NCBI GenBank assembly: GCA_046303115.1
Contig: JBKCGZ010000104.1
Coordinates: forward strand, 1 to 14,472
Direction of reading: 5' to 3'
Origin: CAINEC01 sp046303115
Lineage (GTDB): Bacteria; Bacteroidota; Bacteroidia; AKYH767-A; OLB10
Length of the DNA: 14,472 nt
The position numbers and the translations under genes were made by a program. Shown in pieces: positions 1 through 7,447 of the stretch. Within the stretch, counting starts at the first letter, position 1. The number at the start of each line of letters is the position of its first letter. A model generated the notes under the pieces. That model was not told the origin of the DNA. It saw only the letters and a list, made by a program, of their open reading frames with translations, and did not search any database.

Positions 1-893
1 TCAAATTGCGCCTCTGGGAAACGAAGTATTCCTGATGAATTTAAAATATGTCGTAAAATAGGATAGTTAAAATGCGACTGCAAAGTCATCGAAATTTTAT
101 TGAAGCGTGCAATCTGATCGCGCGTAAACTGATCGTGCTCTAATTCATCACTCGCTACTAAATGAGAAAATATCGATGCTACTTTAATAAACTTATTATT
201 CTTAATTCGAATAATCATTTCATTGATATCATTTTCATCAAACCCTAAACGATGCATGCCGGTATCTAACTCAATATGCACCGGAAAACGAGTGATGTTT
301 TCTTCTCCTCTGCGTTTTAAGGCTTCGGTAAAATGATTTAATATTCGGAAGCTATAAATATCTGGTTCCAGCTGATAATTAATCATAGCATCGAAACTTT
401 GCTCCTCGGGATTCATCACCATAATCGGTAATGTAATTCCTGATTTGCGAAGCTCTACTCCTTCATCAGCATAAGCCACCGCTAAGTAATCGGCGCGATG
501 AAACTGCAAGATATTCGCAATTTCAAAACTACCACTGCCATACGAAAATGCTTTTACCATGACCATCAATTTTGTTTCTGGTCGTAGGCGCGAGCGATAT
601 AAATTCAAATTATGAACTACTGCATTGAGATTAATTTCCAATACCGTTTCATGTGCTTTTTGTTGCAACGATTTACTGATGCGTTCAAAGCCAAAGGAGC
701 GAGCGCCTTTAATTAAAATCGTTTCATCATTAAACGAAGCATAATTTAAGTCGCGAAGAAATTCATCCGTAGAATTATAAAACGATTTTTCAATCTTAAA
801 AATATTGCTTTGTCGAGAAATAGCTTCACCAATGCCAATCAAACGATTGATCTTTTTCTGTGATAACAAAACAGCCAACTGCTTATAAAGCAC
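1..893 (-). CDS. alr: C-terminal end of MurF domain plus alanine racemase (partial, downstream of an in-frame stop)
   Basis: The frame of the upstream MurF ORF continues without a break after its TAA stop, giving 297 codons open to the window edge. The first part finishes a MurF C-terminal domain: ILIKGARSFGFE at 684-719 matches the ILVKGSRS segment near the end of E. coli MurF. An alanine racemase domain follows, with the PLP-lysine motif MVKAFSYGSG (Lys codon 552-554) and IELDTGMHRLGF near 240-285. Alanine racemase interconverts L- and D-alanine, supplying the D-Ala-D-Ala that MurF attaches to the UDP-MurNAc-tripeptide. MurF-Alr fusions of about 800 residues are known in Bacteroidota, so this is most simply the second half of one gene. 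The racemase C-terminus, including its catalytic tyrosine, lies outside the window. If translated separately, the only start ahead of the MurF remnant is the GTG at 891-893, touching the stop; the next ATG codons fall inside the racemase active-site motif. Domain identity is secure; whether it is expressed is not. Confidence 0.8.
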   Translation of the reverse strand, partial: MLYKQLAVLLSQKKINRLIGIGEAISRQSNIFKIEKSFYNSTDEFLRDLNYASFNDETILIKGARSFGFERISKSLQQKAHETVLEINLNAVVHNLNLYRSRLRPETKLMVMVKAFSYGSGSFEIANILQFHRADYLAVAYADEGVELRKSGITLPIMVMNPEEQSFDAMINYQLEPDIYSFRILNHFTEALKRRGEENITRFPVHIELDTGMHRLGFDENDINEMIIRIKNNKFIKVASIFSHLVASDELEHDQFTRDQIARFNKISMTLQSHFNYPILRHILNSSGILRFPEAQF

Positions 894-2039
894 TTATTCA
901 CTTTTTCCACTCTGTAAAATATCACTTAGAATTAATGTTCTACGCTCGTGTTGTTTTTGCTGCAACATAAAATCAAGTGCAATCGTCAACGAGCCGAAAT
1001 CAGAATTGTAAGAATCATTGATCACCGAGCAATTATTAATTCCCTCTTTCATTTCGAGGCGCATCGCTACCGGACTTAACAACTCAAATCGTTTTGAAAT
1101 TTGTTCATTCGAAATTTCAAGAAACAACATCAACGCCCAACAATGAATGGCATTTTCAATGCTGGCTTCATCAGTAAACGGAATTTTAATTCCAATAAAT
1201 TGATTCTTGTAAATCCCTTGTATTTCTGTATCGTGATCGTGTTTAGCAATACGGCCAATTTGTAAATCAGCCTTCGACTTTCGCGACCAGGTAAATGTAT
1301 TGCAATGCGAAGAAAGTAATCCTGCTGAATTTACCAGCTCATGAATGGCAGTATAATCTTTACAATAAACTAACTGATGCGCATGTACGAAAAGTTTAAG
1401 TTTCTCAACAACCTTTGCATTTAGGTCGTTAAAGTTCTCATCATGTGCAGAACCTATATTGGTAAACACACCAATAGTCGGACGAATCATCTCTCCCAAC
1501 TTCAACATCTCATCAGGCTGTGAAATTCCTGCTTCAAAAATTCCGAGTGTATGACTCTCCTCCATTTGCCAGAGCGAAAGAGGCACTCCAATTTGCGAAT
1601 TATAACTCTTCGGACTTCTTACAATCGAATAATCTTCGCGAAGCAATTGATAAAGCCATTCCTTCACAATTGTTTTACCGTTTGAACCAGTAACACCAAT
1701 AACAGGAACGGAGAATTTCCTTCGATGCCACGCTGCTAATTGCTGCATTGCATTCAAAGGACTCATTACTAAAATAAAATTTGCTTGTGGCAACTGTTCA
1801 GCAACTGCCTCCTCACTCACAATAAAATTACGTACTCCTTGCGCGTATAAATCTGCAATGTATAAATGTCCATCGTGACGTTCTCCCTTAATTGCAAAAA
1901 AGAGCGAATGTTCCGGATCAACTACCTTACGGCTATCCGTTATTAAAAATGAAATATGTGCGGCTGCTTCATTTCCGATTCTGCAATCAACGCCCAACAC
2001 TTCGGCTATTTGTTGCAACGAATACGATAGATGCGCCAT
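894..2039 (-). CDS. murF: MurF-type Mur ligase, N-terminal part of a MurF-Alr fusion, cut by an in-frame TAA
   Basis: UDP-N-acetylmuramoyl-tripeptide:D-alanyl-D-alanine ligase, a cytoplasmic ATP-dependent step of peptidoglycan synthesis. Visible elements are the substrate-binding N-terminal domain with LITDSRKV (residues 33-40), the ATP P-loop GVTGSNGKT (115-123), SPKSYNSQIGVPLSL (142-156), the conserved MRLEM (326-330) and NDSYNSDFGSL (341-351), which opens the C-terminal domain. The protein stops at residue 381 after LILSDILQSGKSE, where E. coli MurF (about 450 residues) has its GDMAELG segment. About 70 residues of the C-terminal domain are therefore missing, but they are encoded in the same frame just past the TAA (894-896). 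The ATG at 2037-2039 starts one base after the tdk stop (TAATATG), which supports both the start and translational coupling to tdk. As written, the product should be impaired as a ligase because its last domain is incomplete. The explanations are a true nonsense mutation, an assembly or sequencing error, readthrough, or restart at the adjoining GTG. Confidence 0.88.
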   Translation of the reverse strand: MAHLSYSLQQIAEVLGVDCRIGNEAAAHISFLITDSRKVVDPEHSLFFAIKGERHDGHLYIADLYAQGVRNFIVSEEAVAEQLPQANFILVMSPLNAMQQLAAWHRRKFSVPVIGVTGSNGKTIVKEWLYQLLREDYSIVRSPKSYNSQIGVPLSLWQMEESHTLGIFEAGISQPDEMLKLGEMIRPTIGVFTNIGSAHDENFNDLNAKVVEKLKLFVHAHQLVYCKDYTAIHELVNSAGLLSSHCNTFTWSRKSKADLQIGRIAKHDHDTEIQGIYKNQFIGIKIPFTDEASIENAIHCWALMLFLEISNEQISKRFELLSPVAMRLEMKEGINNCSVINDSYNSDFGSLTIALDFMLQQKQHERRTLILSDILQSGKSE

Positions 2040-2040
2040 A

Positions 2041-2649
2041 TTACTTCGAGTTTTCTTTTGATTTTAATTCTACATTTTGCGTAGCATGCACGAAGCACAT
2101 ACGACAAAGCGGAATATAACTTTCTTTTTCACCAAGCATCACCAAGGCATCGTCTTGTACAGTTCGGTGAGAGTGAGAAGCAAGATCACCACAAAGCATA
2201 CAGATAGCATGTACCTTCGTGATATAATCAGCAATAGCTAATAAATTAGGCATTGGTCCGAAAGGCTTACCCAAATAATCCATATCGAGACCCGCAATAA
2301 TTACACGCGTACCTTGTCCTGCTAACTGTTCTACTACTGCTGGCAGATTATCATCAAAAAATTGTGCTTCATCAATTCCAATTACATCTACCGTATGACT
2401 TAGTAATAAAAGGTTTGAAGAAGAAGGAATAGGTGTACTCTTAATAAAATTAGAATCGTGGGAAACGATATTCACTTCATCATAACGAACATCCACACCT
2501 GGTTTAAAAATCTCTACATCGAGCTTTGCTATTTGCGCTCTTTTCAAACGGCGAATTAACTCTTCTGTTTTACCAGAAAACATACTTCCGGTGATGACTT
2601 CTATACAACCTTTGCGTGGTAAGTGCTTGCGTGTGTGTTCTAAAAACAT
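2041..2649 (-). CDS. tdk: Thymidine kinase, type II (zinc-containing)
   Basis: Phosphorylates thymidine to dTMP with ATP in the cytoplasmic pyrimidine salvage pathway. The 202 residues match the usual length of bacterial type II thymidine kinases. The Walker A loop GSMFSGKT is at residues 21-28, and DEAQFF (93-98) carries the expected catalytic glutamate at 94. Two cysteine pairs, CMLC (150-153) and CRMC (182-185), form the structural zinc site. The lasso-region signature is in the 'SHRTVQDDALV' segment (160-170). The start at 2649 gives the short N-terminal lead (MFLEHTRKH) typical of Bacteroidota homologues. It is the first gene after the terminator at 2712-2739, and its TAA is one base from the ATG of murF, so the two are co-transcribed and probably translationally coupled. 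Family assignment is firm. Confidence 0.96.
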   Translation of the reverse strand: MFLEHTRKHLPRKGCIEVITGSMFSGKTEELIRRLKRAQIAKLDVEIFKPGVDVRYDEVNIVSHDSNFIKSTPIPSSSNLLLLSHTVDVIGIDEAQFFDDNLPAVVEQLAGQGTRVIIAGLDMDYLGKPFGPMPNLLAIADYITKVHAICMLCGDLASHSHRTVQDDALVMLGEKESYIPLCRMCFVHATQNVELKSKENSK

Positions 2650-2711
2650 GATGATTGGAATGAGGCTCTAAAATACAAAATTTTGGTGTAGCATTTTAAG
2701 CGTCGGGCAAC
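2650..2711 (-). promoter_or_regulatory. Leader of the tdk-murF-alr transcription unit, weak promoter candidate
   Basis: This short AT-rich gap lies between the terminator of the upstream operon and tdk, so a promoter for tdk is expected here. The best match to the Bacteroidota -7 element TAnnTTTG on the minus strand is TATTTTAG at 2675-2668, about 19 bases before the ATG. I see no well-spaced TTG -33 element. The promoter position is an inference. Confidence 0.28.
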
Positions 2712-2739
2712 AAAAAAGGGTTGCCAATGACAACCCTTT
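2712..2739 (-). terminator. Rho-independent terminator of the receptor/HmuY-like operon
   Basis: On the minus strand AAAGGGTTG (2739-2731) pairs perfectly with CAACCCTTT (2723-2715) around a 7-base loop. The distal arm runs into six consecutive T (2717-2712). It sits 25 bases past the stop of the HmuY-like T9SS gene ending at 2764, in the right orientation to end that operon before tdk. The stem also has an A-rich flank on the other side but there is no plus-strand gene for it to serve. Confidence 0.85.
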
Positions 2740-2763
2740 AACATTCAGTATTTTTTAAACTAA

Positions 2764-4023
2764 TTATTGAACAACGATGCGTGTAATTTGACGCTCGTTA
2801 CCCATTGTGATTAACACCTGATAGATTCCAGGAGTTAATGATGCTAATGATAAATCGATAGACTGTAACCCGTTGTTTAATTGAATAACATCCGACGACA
2901 TTAACATACCGTTCATCGAGATCACTTGCATTTGAGCATCACCTGCTTTCTCAGAAGATAAAATCAAACGAGTTGTTCCATGAGCAGGATTTGGAGCTGC
3001 ATCAAAAGTTTTGATTGCAGAATTTTCAATTTGTCCGATACCAGTTGTTGTTCCTTTTGAGAAATAGAAATTACCATTAGCAGATCCACCGAATCCCGTA
3101 AAAATCATTTTCCAAATTGTTCCCTGATGATCTTGAACAAAATAAACTGTTGAGTCTGAAATATCAAAAGTATTAGTTGCCATATTGAATGTTTTCCAAT
3201 CGTAACCTATAATATTTATTGCTTTATCAAATGTTAATCCTGCAGAGGAAGCAGTATTAACATCAACTGGATATGCCTTCACAGCAGTAATAGAATCATT
3301 CAAAAGCACCCCTGTTACTTTGTAAGTAATCGGTGTAGTTGTTAGGTATTGTGCAAAAGATAAATCCCAAGAATAAAAAGAAGGCTCACGATCGATGATT
3401 TGATTATTCAACAAAGAGAAATAAACGAAGTTCTTACCTGCATATGTAGTTTTGTTAATCGCACCTAAAGTTTCATTACTTCCATCTAAATCGGCCCATT
3501 TAAAATCATAGATGCTATTAGCAAGAGAAACGATACATAACTTCTTGTAAACACCGCTTGATAGTTTAATGAAGTAAACAGAATCGCCAGTGATTGCATG
3601 CGTCATGAAATCGTAGTTCCCCCAACCTAGGTCGAACATATCGGCAGGATTATTTGTTCTGTTGAAAGCACCAAAGTTCCATGATGTATCAGAATTAAAT
3701 AACTCATTTGTTGGAGTACTTAAAATTCCTGTTGTATCAGCTACTGTCATTGTTGACCAATCTGCTGCTGACTTATTCGCTTTGTATAAACGAACATTGT
3801 TTTTTGAATTAATTAAGATGGAAGCTAAATAGCCTCGTAGTTGAAATGCTAAATCCCAATCTAAATTTGAAACAGAACTTACAGTTCCTGTTGAGAAGCT
3901 GTAGAATGTTTGGTTCGTGTAACCTGGATTAACGGTAACCGTATCCGTTGTTTGAGCAGTTGCGGCGAAACTAACGCCTACTGACATAATTACTAGTACT
4001 AATTTTTGTAAAATTGATTTCAT
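2764..4023 (-). CDS. HmuY-like protein with C-terminal T9SS type A sorting domain
   Basis: A 419-residue exported protein. A signal peptide (1-23, ending ATA before Gln24) has no lipobox. The middle resembles the HmuY haem-binding family: NLDWDLAFQLRG (53-64), SWDLSFAQYL (218-227), KVTGVLLND (235-243), then IIGYDWKTF (271-279) and a closing strand set STVYFVQDHQGTIWKMIF (291-308). The same landmarks occur in the neighbouring lipoprotein, so the two look paralogous. Residues about 338-419 form a type A sorting domain, with APNPAHGTTRL at 343-353 and a final ITRIVVQ. It should cross the outer membrane through T9SS and be released or surface-attached. It is the last gene of the receptor operon, 23 bases after the lipoprotein, and is followed by a strong terminator. 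A haem or haem-like ligand is an inference from the family; I could not identify the ligand residues. It could instead bind another metal complex or a protein partner of the receptor. Confidence 0.8.
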   Translation of the reverse strand: MKSILQKLVLVIMSVGVSFAATAQTTDTVTVNPGYTNQTFYSFSTGTVSSVSNLDWDLAFQLRGYLASILINSKNNVRLYKANKSAADWSTMTVADTTGILSTPTNELFNSDTSWNFGAFNRTNNPADMFDLGWGNYDFMTHAITGDSVYFIKLSSGVYKKLCIVSLANSIYDFKWADLDGSNETLGAINKTTYAGKNFVYFSLLNNQIIDREPSFYSWDLSFAQYLTTTPITYKVTGVLLNDSITAVKAYPVDVNTASSAGLTFDKAINIIGYDWKTFNMATNTFDISDSTVYFVQDHQGTIWKMIFTGFGGSANGNFYFSKGTTTGIGQIENSAIKTFDAAPNPAHGTTRLILSSEKAGDAQMQVISMNGMLMSSDVIQLNNGLQSIDLSLASLTPGIYQVLITMGNERQITRIVVQ

Positions 4024-4046
4024 GGTATATATGGTTTTTTATTTTT

Positions 4047-5072
4047 TTAAATTCTTTGAGTTTGGAATGTGACGGTCCCTTTATTTCCGGATGTATCGTA
4101 AAAATCGACCATTTTTAAAGTATAGTAATAGCCATCACTTGACTTTACTACGTAATATAAGTTGGGATATACCTGGTACAAGGCATTATTGAAATCATAA
4201 TATTTCCAATTATACCCAATCGTATTGGCATTACTTGAAAATACAAAATTTGGAATTTGCGAATAGTTAAATTGTTCAATTGGCAAATAAGGTACATTAG
4301 CTGGCATTGAATCTTTTTGAAAACGCAATACCTCCGTATTATTCCAGATATTCTGAATAACTCCTGTTACAAAATAGTAACGGAATGGAGAGGTTACATC
4401 ATACTCAAAAAACACATGCGTATATTTTGTGAAAACAAAATCCCATTGCTCTTTAGGTGGCGCTTGTTGCACTAATTGATTCGGTGTATCAAACGAAAAA
4501 TACATCAATGAGTAATTATCATCTTTTATTATATCAACTGTATCTAACGATGTATTATCATAATTGCTAAAGCAAATGGTGTATTTAGCGCTATCTGCAT
4601 TTAACACTTTAAACTTGCGCCAGCGTGCAGCACCTGTATGTTCTAACTTTCCGCGATCAATTGCAAATACATTACTTCCTTGAGTAGAAAAATTAGCATC
4701 CTGCCAATACTTTGTTAAAGCTAATGTATCATCTAACAATTGTTCGCAATCTAACGCCCATGGCTGTCCGACAGTATCTGCTGTAGCCATATCATGCGAC
4801 TGTGTTTTGCAAGCGAACATAAATTTTGCGCTGTTCAAGTAAATGCGTAATCCGCTTTTAGAAGCTTCAAAAGCCAGGTCATAGGTTTTATAAGGACGAA
4901 CAATTGAATTTCCTGTTTCTAAATCGAAGTAAATCTGATTTTCATAATTTACTCCCATATTGGCTACGCCTTGCTTTACAGATCCTGGAGGAGAAAGCGT
5001 GATTGCCTCATCTTCTTTCATGCAAGAAGAAAGTGCAACTATTACAAATAATAACAACGCTATCCTCTTCAT
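4047..5072 (-). CDS. HmuY-family surface lipoprotein
   Basis: A 341-residue lipoprotein. The signal peptide ends in a lipobox LSSC with the acylated cysteine at residue 17, followed by MKEDE, an acidic stretch of the kind associated with surface export of Bacteroidota lipoproteins. HmuY-like features are YDLAFEASKSGLRIYLNS (64-81), QWDFVFTKYTHVFF (209-222), YFVTGVIQN (233-241), NTIGYNWKYYDF (283-294) and the end strands NLYYVVKSSDGYYYTLKMVDF (split here as 304-313 and 314-324). In Porphyromonas gingivalis HmuY is a haem-binding lipoprotein that feeds the TonB-dependent receptor HmuR. Here the upstream receptor gene overlaps this one by one base (TAATG), which implies matched expression and a joint role in uptake. 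The ligand is not proven: the haem-coordinating residues vary among HmuY relatives and I cannot place them without a structure-based alignment. Confidence 0.82.
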   Translation of the reverse strand: MKRIALLLFVIVALSSCMKEDEAITLSPPGSVKQGVANMGVNYENQIYFDLETGNSIVRPYKTYDLAFEASKSGLRIYLNSAKFMFACKTQSHDMATADTVGQPWALDCEQLLDDTLALTKYWQDANFSTQGSNVFAIDRGKLEHTGAARWRKFKVLNADSAKYTICFSNYDNTSLDTVDIIKDDNYSLMYFSFDTPNQLVQQAPPKEQWDFVFTKYTHVFFEYDVTSPFRYYFVTGVIQNIWNNTEVLRFQKDSMPANVPYLPIEQFNYSQIPNFVFSSNANTIGYNWKYYDFNNALYQVYPNLYYVVKSSDGYYYTLKMVDFYDTSGNKGTVTFQTQRI

Positions 5073-7282
5073 TAGAATTTATAATTTAATTTTATGAATC
5101 CAGAGCGGCCAGTACCAACCATCATCGTTCCGTTATTATTTCCACTGTGAATACTGTTATTCATTGCAGCATTAACATTCTGTACATCCAATATGTTTTT
5201 TAATCCGACAGAAATATTCAACTTCTTCTTGAAGAAAAATTTCGATGTTGTAAAATCCATCAAACTAAACGCAGCGTTCTCCTGACGAGAAACTGTATTA
5301 TCAGCAGCAAGAACAAAAACTGGCTTTACACCAGTATACTTATAGAACAAGGCGAAAGATGTCTCCCACTTTTCGATAGTATAAGACGCAGAAGATGTAT
5401 TTTCAAAATACCAAGCATATTCCTCCTGCTTTACATTTCCATTATAAGTTGCTGTTGTACCTGTGTAACAAACTCCTGATTTGATTTCAAAATTATTAAA
5501 CAGATAACGCATTTGCATTTCACCTCCCAACGCCGTGAAATCATCAAGGTTGATGTAAGTAAATAAATTGCTATACAAATCTGCCTGCGCTAAAGAAATC
5601 TGATTGGCGATATGATTATAAAAGAAAGCAGGTTCAAATTCAAACACTGACTTTGACTTCACATACTTTGCATTGAAAGAAAAATTATAGTTATCAGAAT
5701 TTTCTGCTTTCAAATTCGGATTGCCACGTACATTATGACTCGCATCTACAAAATACAGATATTGCTCTTTGATAGAAGGAGCTCTGAAACCTTTACTCCA
5801 GCTTAATCGCAAAGAATATTTTTCAGATAATTTATACAATGCATTTAATGAAGGAACTATCGGTGCATCATACTGCGAATTGTAAATCCCTCGTAATGCA
5901 GGACGAATAGTTAATTTTTCAAATGTGTTATAATCGAAACATACAAAAACAGCAGCATCCGTTATTGAATGATTAGAATTATCAATCTTCTTTCCTTGAG
6001 CAGTTTCCTGATTAAGTTCAAGTCCTGATAACAACGAAACTTTTTTTGATAATGAATGATTAAAAACTGTTCTTGAAAAATAGGACTGAAATACGGTTGT
6101 ATCATCATCCATCGGATCTTCCGTAAGCACAGAAACTAAATCAACTAAATCTTTGCGGTAGGAGTTTCTTAAATAGCGGTAATGATTAAACGCTGCAGTA
6201 AATTGCCATGATGATTGACCATTCAACTTTTTATCCGTTGTAAACAATACCTGATTACGCGTCGTATGAAAATTCTGATCGAATGCATAAGCCTGGTAAG
6301 GAGTTAATGTGATGTCGCCTTGGTTGAAAACAGTTTCATTATTCAGGTTGTACTGCAACGACATTTTATAACCGTTCACTGTTTTATTATACTTCACATT
6401 AGCAAAGTATTGCTCTTTGGGGTTCCACTGCTGACTTCTCAATGAATCATTTGGGCTCCATCCATCGAAAAAATTACGACCAGCATTAAAATACAAATTT
6501 GAGTTTTTAAATCCTTTGCCAATTGTTAAATCAGCATTGTAATTTCCCACTGTTTCATAATAGGCAGTAGCATTGCCATTCCAGTTTTCTTCTTTGTTTG
6601 ATTTAGTGATTAGGTTTATCACACCACCCAAAGCATCGCTGCCATACAAAACCGACATAGGGCCTTTCACAATTTCTGCATGATCGATATTGGACAAATT
6701 CAGTTGACTAACATCTACGTTTCCGTTCTGGCGACCAATTACAGGAACACCATCAATCAAAAACTTAACATGCTGTCCGCCTGCACCCTGCAAAGAGATA
6801 CTACTTCCGAGAACACCATCATTAGATAGCTGTACATTTAATTGCTGCGCCATTAAATCACGAACGTTGTACACTGCTCGCTGCTCAATTTCTTTGCTTG
6901 AGATTACATCGATGTTGTAGATTGAATTCGATTTAAATCCAGGTGTGTAATTACCGGTAACAGTTACTTCGTCAAAACTTTTAGGACTTGCTTTTAAGGA
7001 AACAATGGTATTTGAGTTTGTCGAATTTAGCGTATCCGTAAAAGTGATGAATCCTAAGGAAGATACCTTTACCAAAATTGGCAATCTGAATTTCGGAATC
7101 GCAACAAAACCCTGATTATTGGTAAATCGTGCTTCCTGCTTATCGTCGGAAAGGGAATGAAAAACCACAACTGCCCCTTCCATACTTTCATTTTCGAAAG
7201 TCTTCACCTGCACTTGCTGTCCACGAACACTGAGGAACATGAAACAAAATACAATTTGAAGGAAGAATATGCGTTTTTTCAT
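5072..7282 (-). CDS. TonB-dependent outer-membrane receptor, HmuR/haem-receptor-like
   Basis: A 736-residue TonB-dependent transporter. In order: signal peptide (1-21, mature end at QQ), a carboxypeptidase-regulatory-like beta domain (about 24-100), a TonB-box-like DEVTVTG (104-110), the plug (about 111-228) with FLIDGVPVIG (174-183) and IVKGPMSVLYGSDALGGVIN (204-223), then a 22-strand-type barrel to a terminal phenylalanine (KLNYKF). Barrel residues GFRAP (498-502), a histidine at 516 and GNPNLKAE (520-527) match the FRAP...NPNL pattern described for haem/haemoglobin receptors. That pattern also occurs in other Bacteroidota receptors, so it is supportive, not decisive. It heads an operon with two HmuY-like proteins. 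The ATG at 7282 begins a normal signal peptide and lies next to the divergent regulatory region. The substrate is most likely haem or another iron/metal complex; a cobalamin or peptide substrate cannot be excluded. Confidence 0.88.
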   Translation of the reverse strand: MKKRIFFLQIVFCFMFLSVRGQQVQVKTFENESMEGAVVVFHSLSDDKQEARFTNNQGFVAIPKFRLPILVKVSSLGFITFTDTLNSTNSNTIVSLKASPKSFDEVTVTGNYTPGFKSNSIYNIDVISSKEIEQRAVYNVRDLMAQQLNVQLSNDGVLGSSISLQGAGGQHVKFLIDGVPVIGRQNGNVDVSQLNLSNIDHAEIVKGPMSVLYGSDALGGVINLITKSNKEENWNGNATAYYETVGNYNADLTIGKGFKNSNLYFNAGRNFFDGWSPNDSLRSQQWNPKEQYFANVKYNKTVNGYKMSLQYNLNNETVFNQGDITLTPYQAYAFDQNFHTTRNQVLFTTDKKLNGQSSWQFTAAFNHYRYLRNSYRKDLVDLVSVLTEDPMDDDTTVFQSYFSRTVFNHSLSKKVSLLSGLELNQETAQGKKIDNSNHSITDAAVFVCFDYNTFEKLTIRPALRGIYNSQYDAPIVPSLNALYKLSEKYSLRLSWSKGFRAPSIKEQYLYFVDASHNVRGNPNLKAENSDNYNFSFNAKYVKSKSVFEFEPAFFYNHIANQISLAQADLYSNLFTYINLDDFTALGGEMQMRYLFNNFEIKSGVCYTGTTATYNGNVKQEEYAWYFENTSSASYTIEKWETSFALFYKYTGVKPVFVLAADNTVSRQENAAFSLMDFTTSKFFFKKKLNISVGLKNILDVQNVNAAMNNSIHSGNNNGTMMVGTGRSGFIKLNYKF

Positions 7283-7289
7283 TGTGGTG

Positions 7290-7297
7290 CGAAAATA
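7290..7297 (-). promoter_or_regulatory. Possible -7 element for the receptor operon
   Basis: On the minus strand TATTTTCG differs at one base from the Bacteroidota -7 consensus TAnnTTTG. It ends 8 bases before the receptor ATG, which would give a very short leader. There is no TTG at the usual -33 distance, so this is only a candidate. Confidence 0.22.
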
Positions 7298-7339
7298 CCT
7301 TCCTCAATCGGATTGCCTCTAGTAGGAAAAACTGAGAAA

Positions 7340-7377
7340 TGTCAAATTAAACCAATTCTGACAATGAACTGACAATG
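7340..7377. promoter_or_regulatory. TGTCA/TGACA inverted and direct repeats, candidate operator upstream of the receptor operon
   Basis: TGTCAAATT (7340-7348) faces AATTCTGACA (7354-7363) as an imperfect inverted repeat. CTGACAATG (7358-7366) is then repeated exactly at 7369-7377, offset by 11 bases, or about one helical turn. The cluster lies 58-95 bases upstream of the receptor ATG in non-coding DNA. Spacing by a helical turn suits a regulator bound on one face of the DNA, for example an iron- or haem-responsive repressor, but no regulator gene is present and the binding protein is unknown. Confidence 0.35.
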
Positions 7378-7447
7378 GAAAGATACATAACGGTTCAAAT
7401 AATAAATTCAGGATTTTTTGAACGAAAAACGAGAACCTACTAATTAA

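Noticed and set aside
1..893. A frameshift separating MurF from Alr
   Set aside because: The two parts are in exactly the same frame; only the single TAA separates them.
894..896. Stop-codon reassignment (TAA read as an amino acid) as the cause of the murF-alr interruption
   Set aside because: TAA is used as the normal stop of most other genes in the window, so a general code change is not plausible.
1892..2119. Plus-strand 75-codon open frame
   Set aside because: It lies antisense across the murF start and tdk end, both firmly identified. Its translation has no recognisable features.
4024..4046. ACCAT-ATAT-ACCAT repeat between the two HmuY-like genes as an operator
   Set aside because: The gap is only 23 bases inside an operon, the repeat is five bases long and AT-rich, and chance is an adequate explanation.
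7157..7372. Plus-strand 71-codon open frame running into the intergenic region
   Set aside because: It is mostly antisense to the receptor signal peptide and N-terminal domain. The composition is not protein-like, and it ends among the repeat elements.
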